Shown: positions 32,995 through 41,881 of the stretch, piece after piece
Numbering within the stretch: position 1 is the stretch's first letter
How the letters are laid out: the number at the start of each line of letters is the position of its first letter
From: Capsicum annuum
Taxonomy: Eukaryota; Streptophyta; Magnoliopsida; Solanales; Solanaceae
Direction of reading: 5' to 3'
DNA length: 64,000 nucleotides
Assembly: GCF_002878395.1 (NCBI RefSeq)
Contig: NC_061114.1
Location: 144,309,167-144,373,166 of the forward strand
Made by a program: the position numbers and the translations under genes
The notes under the pieces: model-generated
Seen by the model: only the letters and a program-made list of their open reading frames with translations
Told to the model about the DNA's origin: nothing
Database searches by the model: none

Positions 32995-33186
32995 CTAAAT
33001 TATTCTTAAATAACATATTCTTCGGTCACTATTAGCATAGTAATCTGATACTTTTCCCTTAAACAGCGCCTCTACTCTGGCTATTCCCCTATCACGGCAT
33101 TCTTGCCTCACCGGTTTCACCTTTAGGATGGCATAGTTCTTAGGAATTTTTCTTCTTTTCCACTTTGATAATAAACTTCTTAACAT
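32995..33186 (-). pseudogene. short basic ORF in the EPRV2 leader region
   Basis: 63 codons: LLSKWKRRKIPKNYAILKV and then RQECRDRGIARVEALFKGKV. The bases here (about 33055-33125) are much richer in G/C than the rest of EPRV2, possibly a structured leader rather than a coding region. I do not recognise the product. Confidence 0.3.
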
Positions 33187-33366
33187 GCTATTTTTTGAAT
33201 AATTCTACTATAAAGTAACTATCATGAACTTATTTTATCATATCATGATTGTCAGCAAGTTATGAATTTAGCTATTCATAATCGTAAATAAATATACCTG
33301 TTCTGGTAGGTTTGATAATTCTTGGCTTTGTTTATCCATAGCTTTTCCTTGGAAATATATCTTTTT

Positions 33367-33466
33367 TTTATTAAATATTCAAAAGTTTTTTGTTTACAAA
33401 AGAGGAGGCTTGCTTTTAACATATGAAAGTCTTGCCTCTAACTGAGCAAATGCTCTACTATTTATA
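33367..33466 (-). promoter_or_regulatory. EPRV2 pregenomic promoter: TATA box and downstream poly(A) signal
   Basis: On the minus strand TATAAATAG lies at 33466-33458 and AATAAA at 33372-33367, about 90 bases downstream. Caulimovirids typically have a TATA-driven promoter whose transcript passes a poly(A) signal soon after its start and uses it only on the second pass. The arrangement and location after the last ORF fit that model. Confidence 0.65.
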
Positions 33467-33806
33467 ATCCTAAAGAAAATGCGTAAACTTTTTACATCTT
33501 TACATCTGTCCTAATATAACTTTACATGTTACCTATTTACTATTTTTAGTCAAAAACTAATAAAAACCAATAATGGTCGTATGTCTTTACATATAATGGC
33601 AAGTGCCAAAAGTCAAAAAGTCTATCCTAAAATAGTAAAGCTATTAAATATTCACATGATTTACGTATTACATATTTCACAAATTTAGCTTTTTCTTCAT
33701 ATGTCGCTTTCTACACTTGATGTTTTTGTCTCCTTATCTTTCCATTATTGCTTCATCTTCTTATCTTTTTACCGCGTATCTTTCAGCTATTGTCCTTATC
33801 TTCTTG

Positions 33807-35102
33807 TTATTGTAGCATTACACCTGGGACAAAGTTGTGTCTGCCACTACATCTGCTACATATGTGGTCATCATATCTTTGGCCTACCTGTTTATAGAAT
33901 TGATCCATAGCTTCCTCTGAAATAATTCCTTTCGTAATAGATCTTGTGACTGGTAACTCTTTTGATTTTAGGATCGTTATGACCCATTTTCTTATCTCTT
34001 CTCTTTCATTTTCTCTAATATTTTTACAAGTAGAGTAAACCAATAATTGATTTCTGTTATAGTAAATCCAAACTGGGTTTTGATTTATATAATTATTTGC
34101 TAACTCAGTCAATATACTGCTAAGTCCAATAACTCTCTTGTTTCAGTAGAAGTCCGATATCTAATTTTTGGTTATCTCATCTAGTTTGCATATTTCTTTA
34201 GGGATAATATTTTCTCGTGTCATTCCTATCTTGAGAACAGTAATTGTCTATTTTATTTCATCAAATAATATTTCAGTTGGTACTAAGTAGAAACGAACAT
34301 AAAATAACTATCCCTTCGTAATCCTTTTATAATCCATAAATTTTTTGTGAATATCTGGAATTCTTGTTAACTCTTCTCCAGTAATTGTGTAAACTGTAGA
34401 TAATAGTTCATAATTGTAACATAAAGAAATTAAGTTTGCACAAGTGTCAGGCAAAGCAATGAGTTTGTTATAGTTCTGACATTTTTATGTAATATATCCT
34501 TGGTTTTATTTTGCTAATTCTTTACTCTGGATAGGTTTTGTATTTAACAATTTTTGTAAGGTATAAATATCATCAATATATGTACGAGTTTTATGGTTAT
34601 AAGTATGCTTTTGTTGATTGAGTGATTTGGAATATGTGTCTATCTGGGGAGGTATAGATGACTCTGGTTTCTGTATATTTGGTGTATATTGTTTTGAGAA
34701 TATCTGGTTGAGGTTATAATTCTTTTTCTTTGGTAGTTCAGGTTTATTTTGAGTGACTATATTCTTTCCCTTGGATACATCACTTGCGCTTACAGTTGTA
34801 ACTGTAATTTCGTTAGTAATTTGAGTTTTTAGGTGTTTCTCATCATGACCTTCTAGGTCTAGTATTTTAATGTGCTCTTCCTGCACAGTATCTTTGCTAA
34901 TAGCTTCTTGTTTTTTATAGTGCTCAACCTGTACTTTTACATTTGTAACTACAGTAGTTAATGTGATAACTCTTACTTGTAATAATTTCATTTGTTCAAA
35001 CACTTGTAATATTAAGTCTGTTTGGGTATCTTTGACATCAGCTTTTTCCATTGGTAAATCAGTTTGAGTAGCTTTGTCTTGATAGGTAATCTGCAATAAC
35101 AT
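33807..35102 (-). pseudogene. EPRV2 3' ORF (about 430 codons, broken)
   Basis: Begins at 35102, directly at the end of pol. The first 198 codons are open (35102-34506): MLLQITYQDKATQTDLPM, then a helical segment, then TRTYIDDIYTLQKLLNTKP. It continues with frameshifts and stops through 34500-34115 (PEITxKCQ-like text is unclear there) into 34112-33807, which has ELANNYINQNPVWIYYNRNQ and ends CSRCSGRHNFVPGV, a possible metal-binding Cys pair. Its place between pol and the promoter is that of the transactivator/inclusion-body ORF in several caulimovirid genera. I cannot confirm that identity from motifs, so the function is open. Confidence 0.6.
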
Positions 35103-35104
35103 TC

Positions 35105-35490
35105 TTGTCAGTCTTGATTACTTCAATCGTAAGTGTAAAATTTTATATATATTCAATACTAATCTCCGAATTTCCTTTGTCGTAACTGAGTTTTGTATTT
35201 TTATGTTAACCACTATCGAACCTTGGTATTATCTGTTCTCACACTAAATTTTTTATATACAATATATGGTTCAAAGGTTAATAAACATTTATTTAATAAA
35301 CATAATTATTTTTTATTTATTTCCCATTTTATTTCTATTTCATTAAATGGTCCTGAATAATATCTACAATGATGTTCGATTTTTTCATTTTCGTACCTAT
35401 ATTTAAGTACTCCTCCATAACTATATTTACTTGCATTTGCTTCTACTATATATGTAAATTTTTTACTTTCGTCTGGGAATTGTAATTTTG
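35105..35490 (-). pseudogene. EPRV2 RNase H domain
   Basis: Near 35440-35395 the frame reads YIVEANASKYSYGGVLKY, the RNase H entry motif in which the first catalytic Asp is Asn (N of EAN). It continues KCLLTFEPYIVYKKFSVRTD with frameshifts and ends IEVIKTDKNVIADYLSRQ near 35110, the standard end of a caulimovirid pol. The lost Asp and frame breaks would abolish activity. Confidence 0.7.
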
Positions 35491-35556
35491 GTAATTCTTT
35501 ACAAAGTTACTTTATTTTCTGAACTTGTTTTTTATCTTTCTCGTTGTAATTATATT

Positions 35557-36335
35557 CTACATCCTTTTTTTTTTTAAAGCTTTTAGGTTTTCTGCTAATT
35601 TTGGTAGATATTCTCTTACTTGGTTTACTAATCCTAAAAATGATTGTAATTTTTTTTTTGTATCTAATTCTTCTTTTGAATTTATTATTTTTTGTACTAT
35701 ATGTTGTTGCATTTTTACTCCACTTTTTTGTATCCCCAAAAATTCTATCTATTTTTTCATAATTTCAGCTTTCTTTTTGCTTAAACTTATTCCTGATTTT
35801 TCTATTATATTTGTAAATTGTTCTAGCAATTTTAAATGTTCTTCTTTAGTTTTTGTATATGGTAGTATATTATCTATGTATACTATACAATTAGGTAATT
35901 GTTTTAAATAACAATCCATAAAATGTTGATATCTACCTGGTGCATTTTTATATCCAAATGGTAATACGTTCCATTCATAAAATCCTAGTGGTACCGTAAA
36001 TGCGGTTAATTCCTTAGAATCTTTATCTAACTTTAAGTGGTAAAATTCGGATTTATAGTCAAATTTAATGAAGTAGTTATATCCTTGTATTGGATAATTA
36101 TATGTCATAGTTTTTGCATTTAAATTTCTATAGTCAATAACCATTCTACTTTTTCCTCTTTTTTATTCACTATGTTTATTTACAATAAATTTTAGATTAT
36201 TATGTTTACTATTACTTTTTTGTAAATATTGTTTTTCTAAAAATTCATCTATATGCATTTTAAATTCTTTTAAATCGTCAAAATTATATGTTAGTGGTTT
36301 TTGAGTTATTATGATATTTTTATCTATTAATTCAG
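35557..36335 (-). pseudogene. EPRV2 reverse transcriptase
   Basis: Fingers and palm from about 36330: QKPLTYNFDDLKEFK, then a stop, then VIDYRNLNAKTMTYNYPIQG (from 36144), KELTAFTVPLGFYEWNVLPF, GYKNAPGRYQHFMDC and the active-site box CIVYIDNILPYTKT at about 35891-35855. The second Asp of YxDD is Asn (35871-35869), which should inactivate the polymerase. After a stop at 35750 the thumb continues with KKLQSFLGLVNQVREYLPKL. The wording differs clearly from EPRV1, so the two are different virus lineages. Confidence 0.85.
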
Positions 36336-36579
36336 TTTTTGTATTAGTTTTATGTTTTTTTCCATCCTTTTAATGGATCTTTACTTTATAATTGTCTTAA
36401 TTTTTTTTTGATTATTTCTACCTTATCTATTGAAAATCTAGTTATTTCTTTTTTATTTATCAAAAATACAACTAGTTCTACTGTGTCTTCTGTATTTTTT
36501 ATATTTTCTATCTTTTGTGTAATTTTTTCACTTCCTTTTATCCAATCAGTTTTCTTTCTTATTTTATTAATAACTATTT

Positions 36580-36955
36580 TTGCTCTTACTTTTTGTTTGC
36601 ATGGTATTGTAAACTACCAATCTGTTTTAGTTATTATATATGGACAGAATTTATCTAAAAATGATACTCCTAAAAGCATATCTTTTGATGTTAGTTCATA
36701 ATTGTAGATTTCTTCTGTTGTTATTATTTTATCCCATATCTATAGTTTTATATTTTTAGTTTTATATGTAATTAAACTTCCTTCATTATTAAATCCTTTG
36801 ACTACTCTTGGTATTTTTAATTAATCCCATTTACTTTCTGGTAAACAGTTATATCTACATAATTTACTTCTGCTCCTGTATCTATCATAGGTGTATAATA
36901 CCTATTATAATATCCTTCTACTTCTATTTTAACAAGTACATATATTTTCATATCA
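36580..36955 (-). pseudogene. EPRV2 aspartic protease-like domain 2
   Basis: Reads YYTPMIDTGAEVNYVDITVY (the active-site DTGA is at 36882-36871) and, after frameshifts, KDMLLGVSFLDKFCPYI near 36680-36635, the usual C-terminal retropepsin block. It keeps the catalytic Asp-Thr-Gly, unlike domain 1 just upstream. It lies directly before RT, the normal protease position, so it is probably the ancestral processing enzyme of the polyprotein. Confidence 0.75.
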
Positions 36956-36959
36956 TGTT

Positions 36960-37300
36960 AAAGATTTTTTTATGAATAATTTTTCTTTATTATATGTTAT
37001 AGATAATTTTGTATGTTCTATATTGTATGGTCTTACTTGTTCTAATCATTTTATTCCTAATATTATGTCTGCCTTTTGCATATCTTCCTTTATTTTAAAT
37101 TCTATTTTTATTTCTCTAACTCCTATTATTATTTTCTTTTCCGCTATATCTTTAATGTTTATTAGACTCCTTGGTAGACCTGGGCATATATTACTAGTAG
37201 ATTTTATTTCTTCACTTTTTACTAGATATTTTGCTATATAATTTTCTTCTTGTCCTATGTTTAAGAGTATTAAATATTCTTTTTCATTTATTGTTGATGT
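36960..37300 (-). pseudogene. EPRV2 aspartic protease-like domain 1 (altered active site)
   Basis: Within the 37690-37046 frame, residues 138-152 read EYLILLNIGQEENYI, aligning with the active site of domain 2 and of retropepsins but with Asn-Ile-Gly for Asp-Thr/Ser-Gly. It ends KADIILGIK, and past the frame end EQVRPYNIEHTKLSITYNKE matches the region after the ILG block. The domain therefore looks complete in outline and is a second protease-like fold in tandem with domain 2. Whether N for D is decay or ancestral cannot be told from one copy. Confidence 0.65.
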
Positions 37301-37549
37301 TATGTAATATTGATTTAAATTAACTGTTGAAGTTGTTTCATAACTTGTTCTTTTTGATGAGCTTGATGATTCTGGTTTTTCATGAGCTATTCCTTTTGTT
37401 GTACTTATTCTATCATTTATTATTTCTAAATCTTCTTCTATGTCTATATTTTCGTAACTATAATCATTATTATCAATTTTTTTTACAAATTGTTCGAAAG
37501 GACTTTCTATTTGTATTTTGTTAATTTTATTTTTTCCTGTTATTTTATG

Positions 37550-38080
37550 TTTTGTTGTTAGTACGTGTAGATTTTTATATCTTGCCGTAAATATTTTACT
37601 TCCTAGGGTTAGTTCTATTACTGATATTTTCCAATATAATACTAATGATTTATCTATATTTTTATCTGTTATTGCTACTGAATAATTCAAACTTATTATA
37701 AATTTAAATTTTTGGTATATTAAATTTTCTTTTATGGCAATTATTATACTTTTTATATAGGTTTTATAATTCTATTATCTGCTAAATATAATTCTATTGG
37801 TGTATCTATTCCTTCTTTAAACATGCTTTTATTAATATCTCTGTTCTTTCAAGATGTACATATTCTATTGGGTCTTTACTTTTTATATCGTTTATTTCTT
37901 TATTAATTATTTTTTTTGTTAGTAGTGGTATACTAGCTCTTCCTTTTGCATATCTACAGTCTATTACATGTTCCTTTTGGCTTACTATGTAGTATTCTTC
38001 CCTTTTTCTACTAAATATATTTTTAATTGTTGATATTTTAAATATTTTTTCTACACTTAAGTCTAACTCTTTTCCTTATG
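37550..38080 (-). pseudogene. EPRV2 movement protein (30K-type)
   Basis: From about 38050 downward: REEYYIVSQKEHVIDCRYAK, then PIEYVHLERTEILIKACLKE, then TPIELYLADNRI (37790-37767), a stop, then NLIYQKFKFIISLNYSVAIT and LVLYWKISVIELTLGSK in the next open frame. The L-x-D-x-R segment after a hydrophobic strand is the signature of 30K-superfamily movement proteins, which let virus pass plasmodesmata. It lies between coat and protease, so coat precedes movement protein in this genome. Stops and a frameshift near 37850 and 37740 break it. Confidence 0.65.
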
Positions 38081-38235
38081 ACTATCAAATATTATTTTTT
38101 GATCTGTTCCTTCTTCATTTAAATATTCTTCCTTTGTTATTATTTTTATATCTTCTTCAGTTATTTGGTTCATTTTTATATCTTCTTCAGTCATTTGATT
38201 AATCTAATTCACTATCTATTTCATTATCTGTTTCA

Positions 38236-38683
38236 TTCTCCAAAATTTCATGTATACTATCTTCACTTTCTAATTAATAATCTATATAATCTATCTGCAT
38301 ATATTCTGTATTTTCTATTTTTATTTCTGATATTTGTTTCATTTTTGGGTTTTTTGGTATTTTACAATCTCTAGCTAAATGTCCTAGTTTTCCACAATTA
38401 TAGCAAGTACTTTTTTTTTTATAGATTTCTTTTTCCTATATGGTCTTTTATGTTTATAATCTCCGAAATTTCATATATACTATCTTCACTTTCTAATTCA
38501 TAATCCATATAATCTATCTACATATATTCTGTATTTTCTATTTTTATTTCTGATATTTGTTTCTTTTAGGGTTTTTTTGATAATTTACAATCTCTAGCTA
38601 AATGTCCTCATTTTCCACAATTATAACAAGTACATTCTTTTATAGATTTGTTTTTCCTATATGGTCTTTTGTGTTTATAATTT
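38236..38683 (-). repeat. tandem duplication (about 224 bases) covering the EPRV2 zinc knuckle
   Basis: 38236-38459 and 38460-38683 are near-identical direct copies. Each holds the CCHC knuckle. The downstream copy (38407-38361) reads CYNCGKLGHLARDC; the upstream copy (38634-38586) has a stop codon in place of the Leu. Each also has the basic K-x-K stretch and an acidic segment. Confidence 0.85.
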
Positions 38684-39396
38684 TTTACATAATATATTTT
38701 TCCTGGTTTCTTATATTTATATTTTGATTTTTTGCATTTCTTATATTTCTTATGTTTTTTTCTTATCTTATAATATCTTTCTTCACATCCAAATTGAGGT
38801 GCTATTTAATATTTGCAACATACTAAATTTCTTATTAATATTTTTTTCATTTTTATTTCTTCTCTATATTTTTCACATCGATTTCTATACCATTGTTGTA
38901 AAAATTTTATTCTTACTCCTAGGGTATCTACTATTTTTGCTTCATCCCAACTCTTTATTATTTTTGATCTAAATGGTTCTAGTAATTTACTAAAATATAA
39001 TCTTCTTATTTTCTTACTTTCTTCTATATTATTTGTTCCTTTAGAATAATATTCTTTAAATGAGCATGTATACTCATCTACATAACACATATTATACATT
39101 GTTAGTTTTAACATTAAATTTCTATTTATATCTTTTTCTTCATTTTGATCTTCTTCTTCTATTGTCATACTGCTAAATTCATCTCTTATAGTTATTTCAT
39201 ATTTTTTCAATATTTTTGTTGGAGATATTTTAGTAATTGTTGATGTTCCTTCTGTTTCTGTATCTGATCTTAATATTGTTTTACTTGTTTCAGCTAAGTT
39301 TAAAAACAAAAATTTTACAGTTCTTATTAATGTCTTTTCTATATATTCTGGTGTGTTTTTTGTATCTATTTTATTATCTAATAATTTTTTTGACAT
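38357..39396 (-). pseudogene. EPRV2 coat-like protein with CCHC knuckle
   Basis: The open part is 39396-38806 (196 codons), with ITIRDEFSSMTIEEEDQ, LTMYNMCYVDEYTCSFKEYY and IKFLQQWYRNRCEKYREEI, followed by KKILIRNLVCCKY. Further downstream a lysine-rich tract and the CCHC knuckle (C-x2-C-x4-H-x4-C) occur, as in caulimovirid coat proteins, where it binds RNA. The knuckle region is tandemly duplicated. The core is not obviously similar to any one genus by eye; the call rests on the knuckle, gene order and the charged composition. Confidence 0.65.
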
Positions 39397-39510
39397 GTAT
39401 CATACGCATAGTTGTATTTTTTTATTTGTGTCTATTACACAGCCTAAATCTAAAAAGTTGTAATTAATTATTTTTTTTGGTGTTCATTTATTATATTCAT
39501 CCTTTGAATT

Positions 39511-40026
39511 CTATCTTTTAAACTTACTTTTGTAATTATATGTGGGTTTTCTTATTTCTGATGCACTAGGTATTATATTTTTATCTAGAGTATTTACTTC
39601 TGTATTTATTAGTTTTAGATTTTCTTTATTAATCACTTCTTGTTTTTCATTAATTTCTAATTTTCCTATGTTTTCTAGAATTTCTGTATATGTTTCACTA
39701 TCTTCCGAGTCATAATTATTTGTTTCTTCAGCATCTATTGTATTTATTTCTAATTCACTGGTTTCTGGTTCTTTATTTTTTATTTCTAATTTTTCTTTAA
39801 ATTGATTTATCTCGTTTAATAATTTTTGTTCTATATCTTTTTCTTGATTTTCTTTGTGTCTCTTTTCATATAAATATTTTAGCATTTGTAGTTCTTTTTC
39901 TAATTCAGCAATCCTACTATTTTTAGTTTCTTCAATTTTTCGTATTTCTTCTTTGGTTTGTTGTTTTATTTTATCTATTTCCTTTTTTCTATTTATTTCA
40001 TCGTTTTCTGTTTCTATTCTTATCAT
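39511..40026 (-). pseudogene. EPRV2 coiled-coil region (N-terminal part of the coat polyprotein?)
   Basis: 171 open codons. A long charged helix, KKEIDKIKQQTKEEIRKIEE and IAELEKELQMLKYLYEKRHK, with heptad hydrophobics, is followed by an acidic stretch (NNYDSEDSETYTEILENIGK) and a basic end YNYKSKFKR. Charged acidic segments before the coat core are common in this family. Function by motif is unknown; virion-associated or coat N-terminus are both possible. Confidence 0.55.
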
Positions 40027-40107
40027 GGCTGCTAACTTATATTCTAATTTTAATTCCTTTTTTTATTACATTAAATATAAATGTTCACCCATTTTCTTAT
40101 ATCTTCT

Positions 40108-40194
40108 TCATAAATTAGAGAATATTATTTTTATATTTGATCCTTCGTTATTTTCATATATTTTTTCGTCTATTATAAATTTTTCTTTATTCAT
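40108..40194 (-). pseudogene. small EPRV2 ORF after the primer site
   Basis: 28 codons from ATG 40194 (MNKEKFIIDEKIYENNEGSN) to TGA 40108-40110. One base shifted, the text continues EEDIRKWVNIYI, so it is probably the start of a longer ORF broken by a frameshift. It is the first ORF after the primer site. Confidence 0.4.
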
Positions 40195-40530
40195 TTTATT
40201 TAAATGTATATAGGTTATGTTGCTGTATTTATTTTAGACTATCTATTGTTGATTCTAAATTTGATATTTCTTCTTTTTGTGCATTTATTGAGTTTTTACT
40301 AACTCAGACAATTATGTTATAATGTAGTCTTTCCATCCTTATTTTTAATTCTTTACATTTTCAGATATTATTTGTTTTAATTCTTTATATTTTTGTAATT
40401 TCTATACATTATTCATCTAAACAATATTTATAATATTTTGGTGGATATCTAAATCTAATTTTATCATAATTAATAAATTAATCAAATACATCCAAATATA
40501 TACTACTTCCGATAACGTTAAACAACATGA

Positions 40531-40542
40531 GCTTTGATACCA
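40531..40542 (-). other. tRNA-Met primer site of EPRV2
   Basis: The minus strand reads TGGTATCAAAGC. Caulimovirid minus-strand DNA synthesis starts at such a site, and it marks the conventional genome origin. No LTR ends are next to it, which separates this copy from the gypsy elements. Confidence 0.8.
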
Positions 40543-40574
40543 ATTGTAGGGGGTGCGGATAACTCGGATAACTT

Positions 40575-41230
40575 AAATAGATCTATTATAGCTCTAATGG
40601 ATCAAATGATCAATTAACTAATAAAACCTAGCTTCAAAGATTCTTAGGAAGTCTCAACTATGTTGCAGATTTTATTCCTAATTTTAGATAGGTATGTAAA
40701 CCCCTTTATCAGCATCTTAAGAAAAATCCAGTACCTTGGGGTATATAACACACCAATACATTTCAGAAAATCAAATCAATAGTTTAAAATATTCCATGCC
40801 TAGGGATACCACACCCAGAGGCTCTCATGATTGTAGGGACCGATGCCTTATACATAGGATATGGAGGCATCCATCAACAGAGGATTTCCATAAAATCTAC
40901 TGAACAATTAGTAAGATTCACGTCATGGATTTGGAATGATACTAAAAAAACTTATTGTACTATTGAAAAGAAAATTTTTGATATAGTACTATGTATAACT
41001 AAATTTCAAAATGATTTAATAAATAAAGAATTTCTACTAAGAGTGGACTGCAAAGCAACCAAGGATATTATACAAAAAAATATTAAAAATTTAATTTCTA
41101 AATAGATAATTGCAAGATGGCAAGCTTTATTATCACGTTTTGATTTTAAAATAAAATTTAACATTGGAGAAAACAATTCTCTCCCATATTATTTGACTAG
41201 AGAATTTCTTCAGGGAAAAAATGAGGTGAC
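40575..41230 (+). pseudogene. EPRV1 RNase H and connection (right part)
   Basis: Resumes the EPRV1 pol interrupted at 32385. 40630-40690 reads FLGSLNYVADFIPNFR, then after stops 40827-41105 is open: VGTDALYIGYGGIHQQRI (RNase H entry; Asp present), CTIEKKIFDIVLCITKFQ (Glu present) and LLRVDCKATKDIIQ (Asp present). 41106-41220 gives IARWQALLSRFDFKIKFNIG and LPYYLTREFLQG, the end of a caulimovirid pol. One TAG separates the last two parts. Three of the usual RNase H acids are visible. Confidence 0.85.
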
Positions 41231-41700
41231 CTAAAATACTTGAAATAAAGAAAAAGCCTCTATTTAGGCCGTTTCAACTAAAAGAATAAAATGAAAAGGA
41301 CTTCGAGAAAGAAATAAAAATTCAGAAACTAGATTTTCAGTCTTGGTAGAAGTTCAACCTCCGCCAGAACCTACCACTCCCCTACCATTAATAGTATCCA
41401 TGAAACCACCGAAAGCTTTTGCACAAGCAGTATCCCCAGTCCACCACATAAGAAGGAAGAACAAAGTATTCCTAATAAAAGAAAATTTGAGATAATAGAT
41501 CTACATGTACTGCCAATAAGAGCACTTGATAAAAATTATGAAGGTGGGAGAGTGGTTAAAGCCTTGTTGTACAAAGTGAGGCAAATAATTCCCTCAAAAT
41601 CCATACAAGTTAGTAGGTTAATTTTAACAGAGTATTTTTACATTAGGAGAGAATATTGAGTCCCTTCACTAGTTACTATTTTTATGAATAGAAATGTTTT
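41231..41700 (+). pseudogene. EPRV1 sequence downstream of pol
   Basis: Short frames with many stops. One reads KKEEQSIPNKRKFEIIDLHV, another SIQVSRLILTEYFYIRREY. The position matches the 3' ORF that follows pol in several caulimovirid genera, but no motif proves it. 41700-41881 is AT-rich with nothing recognised. Confidence 0.35.
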
Positions 41701-41881
41701 AAATAAGAAGCATATTTTTCAAAATTAATAGCTTCGCCAAATTATGACACTTAATAATGATGCATAGTAAGGTTACAAACATTTTTGGTCCTTTACTGTA
41801 TTTTGCAATAAAAAATATTTGATAAATATTTTGTGTAAAAACAAAATATTAGGTAAAATATCTCTACATATTAAAAGGTTT

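Larger units (their letters stand above)
32386..40560 (-). mobile_element. EPRV2: nearly complete endogenous pararetrovirus inserted in EPRV1
   Basis: An 8.2 kb minus-strand integrated caulimovirid-like genome, strongly A-rich in its coding strand. Order: tRNA-Met primer site (40531-40542), small ORF, coiled coil, coat-like protein with CCHC, movement protein, two protease-like domains, RT, RNase H, 3' ORF, TATA box, poly(A) signal and leader. Coat before movement protein, and a separate ORF after pol, recall cavemo- or solendovirus-like layout (from memory, not verified). All ORFs carry stops or frameshifts, and catalytic residues of one protease domain, RT and RNase H are changed, so the copy is defective. 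There is no integrase; such copies are thought to enter by DNA repair. Confidence 0.85.

Noticed and set aside
35525..40213. Several plus-strand frames rich in Phe, Leu and Ser across EPRV2
   Set aside because: They are antisense shadows of an A-rich coding strand (T-rich complement). No domain is visible, while the minus strand gives clear RT, protease and knuckle motifs.
31640..41700. Assigning either viral copy to a named species such as tobacco vein clearing virus
   Set aside because: Only motifs and gene order can be judged here. No alignment was possible, and the decay plus the doubled protease make a species name unsafe.
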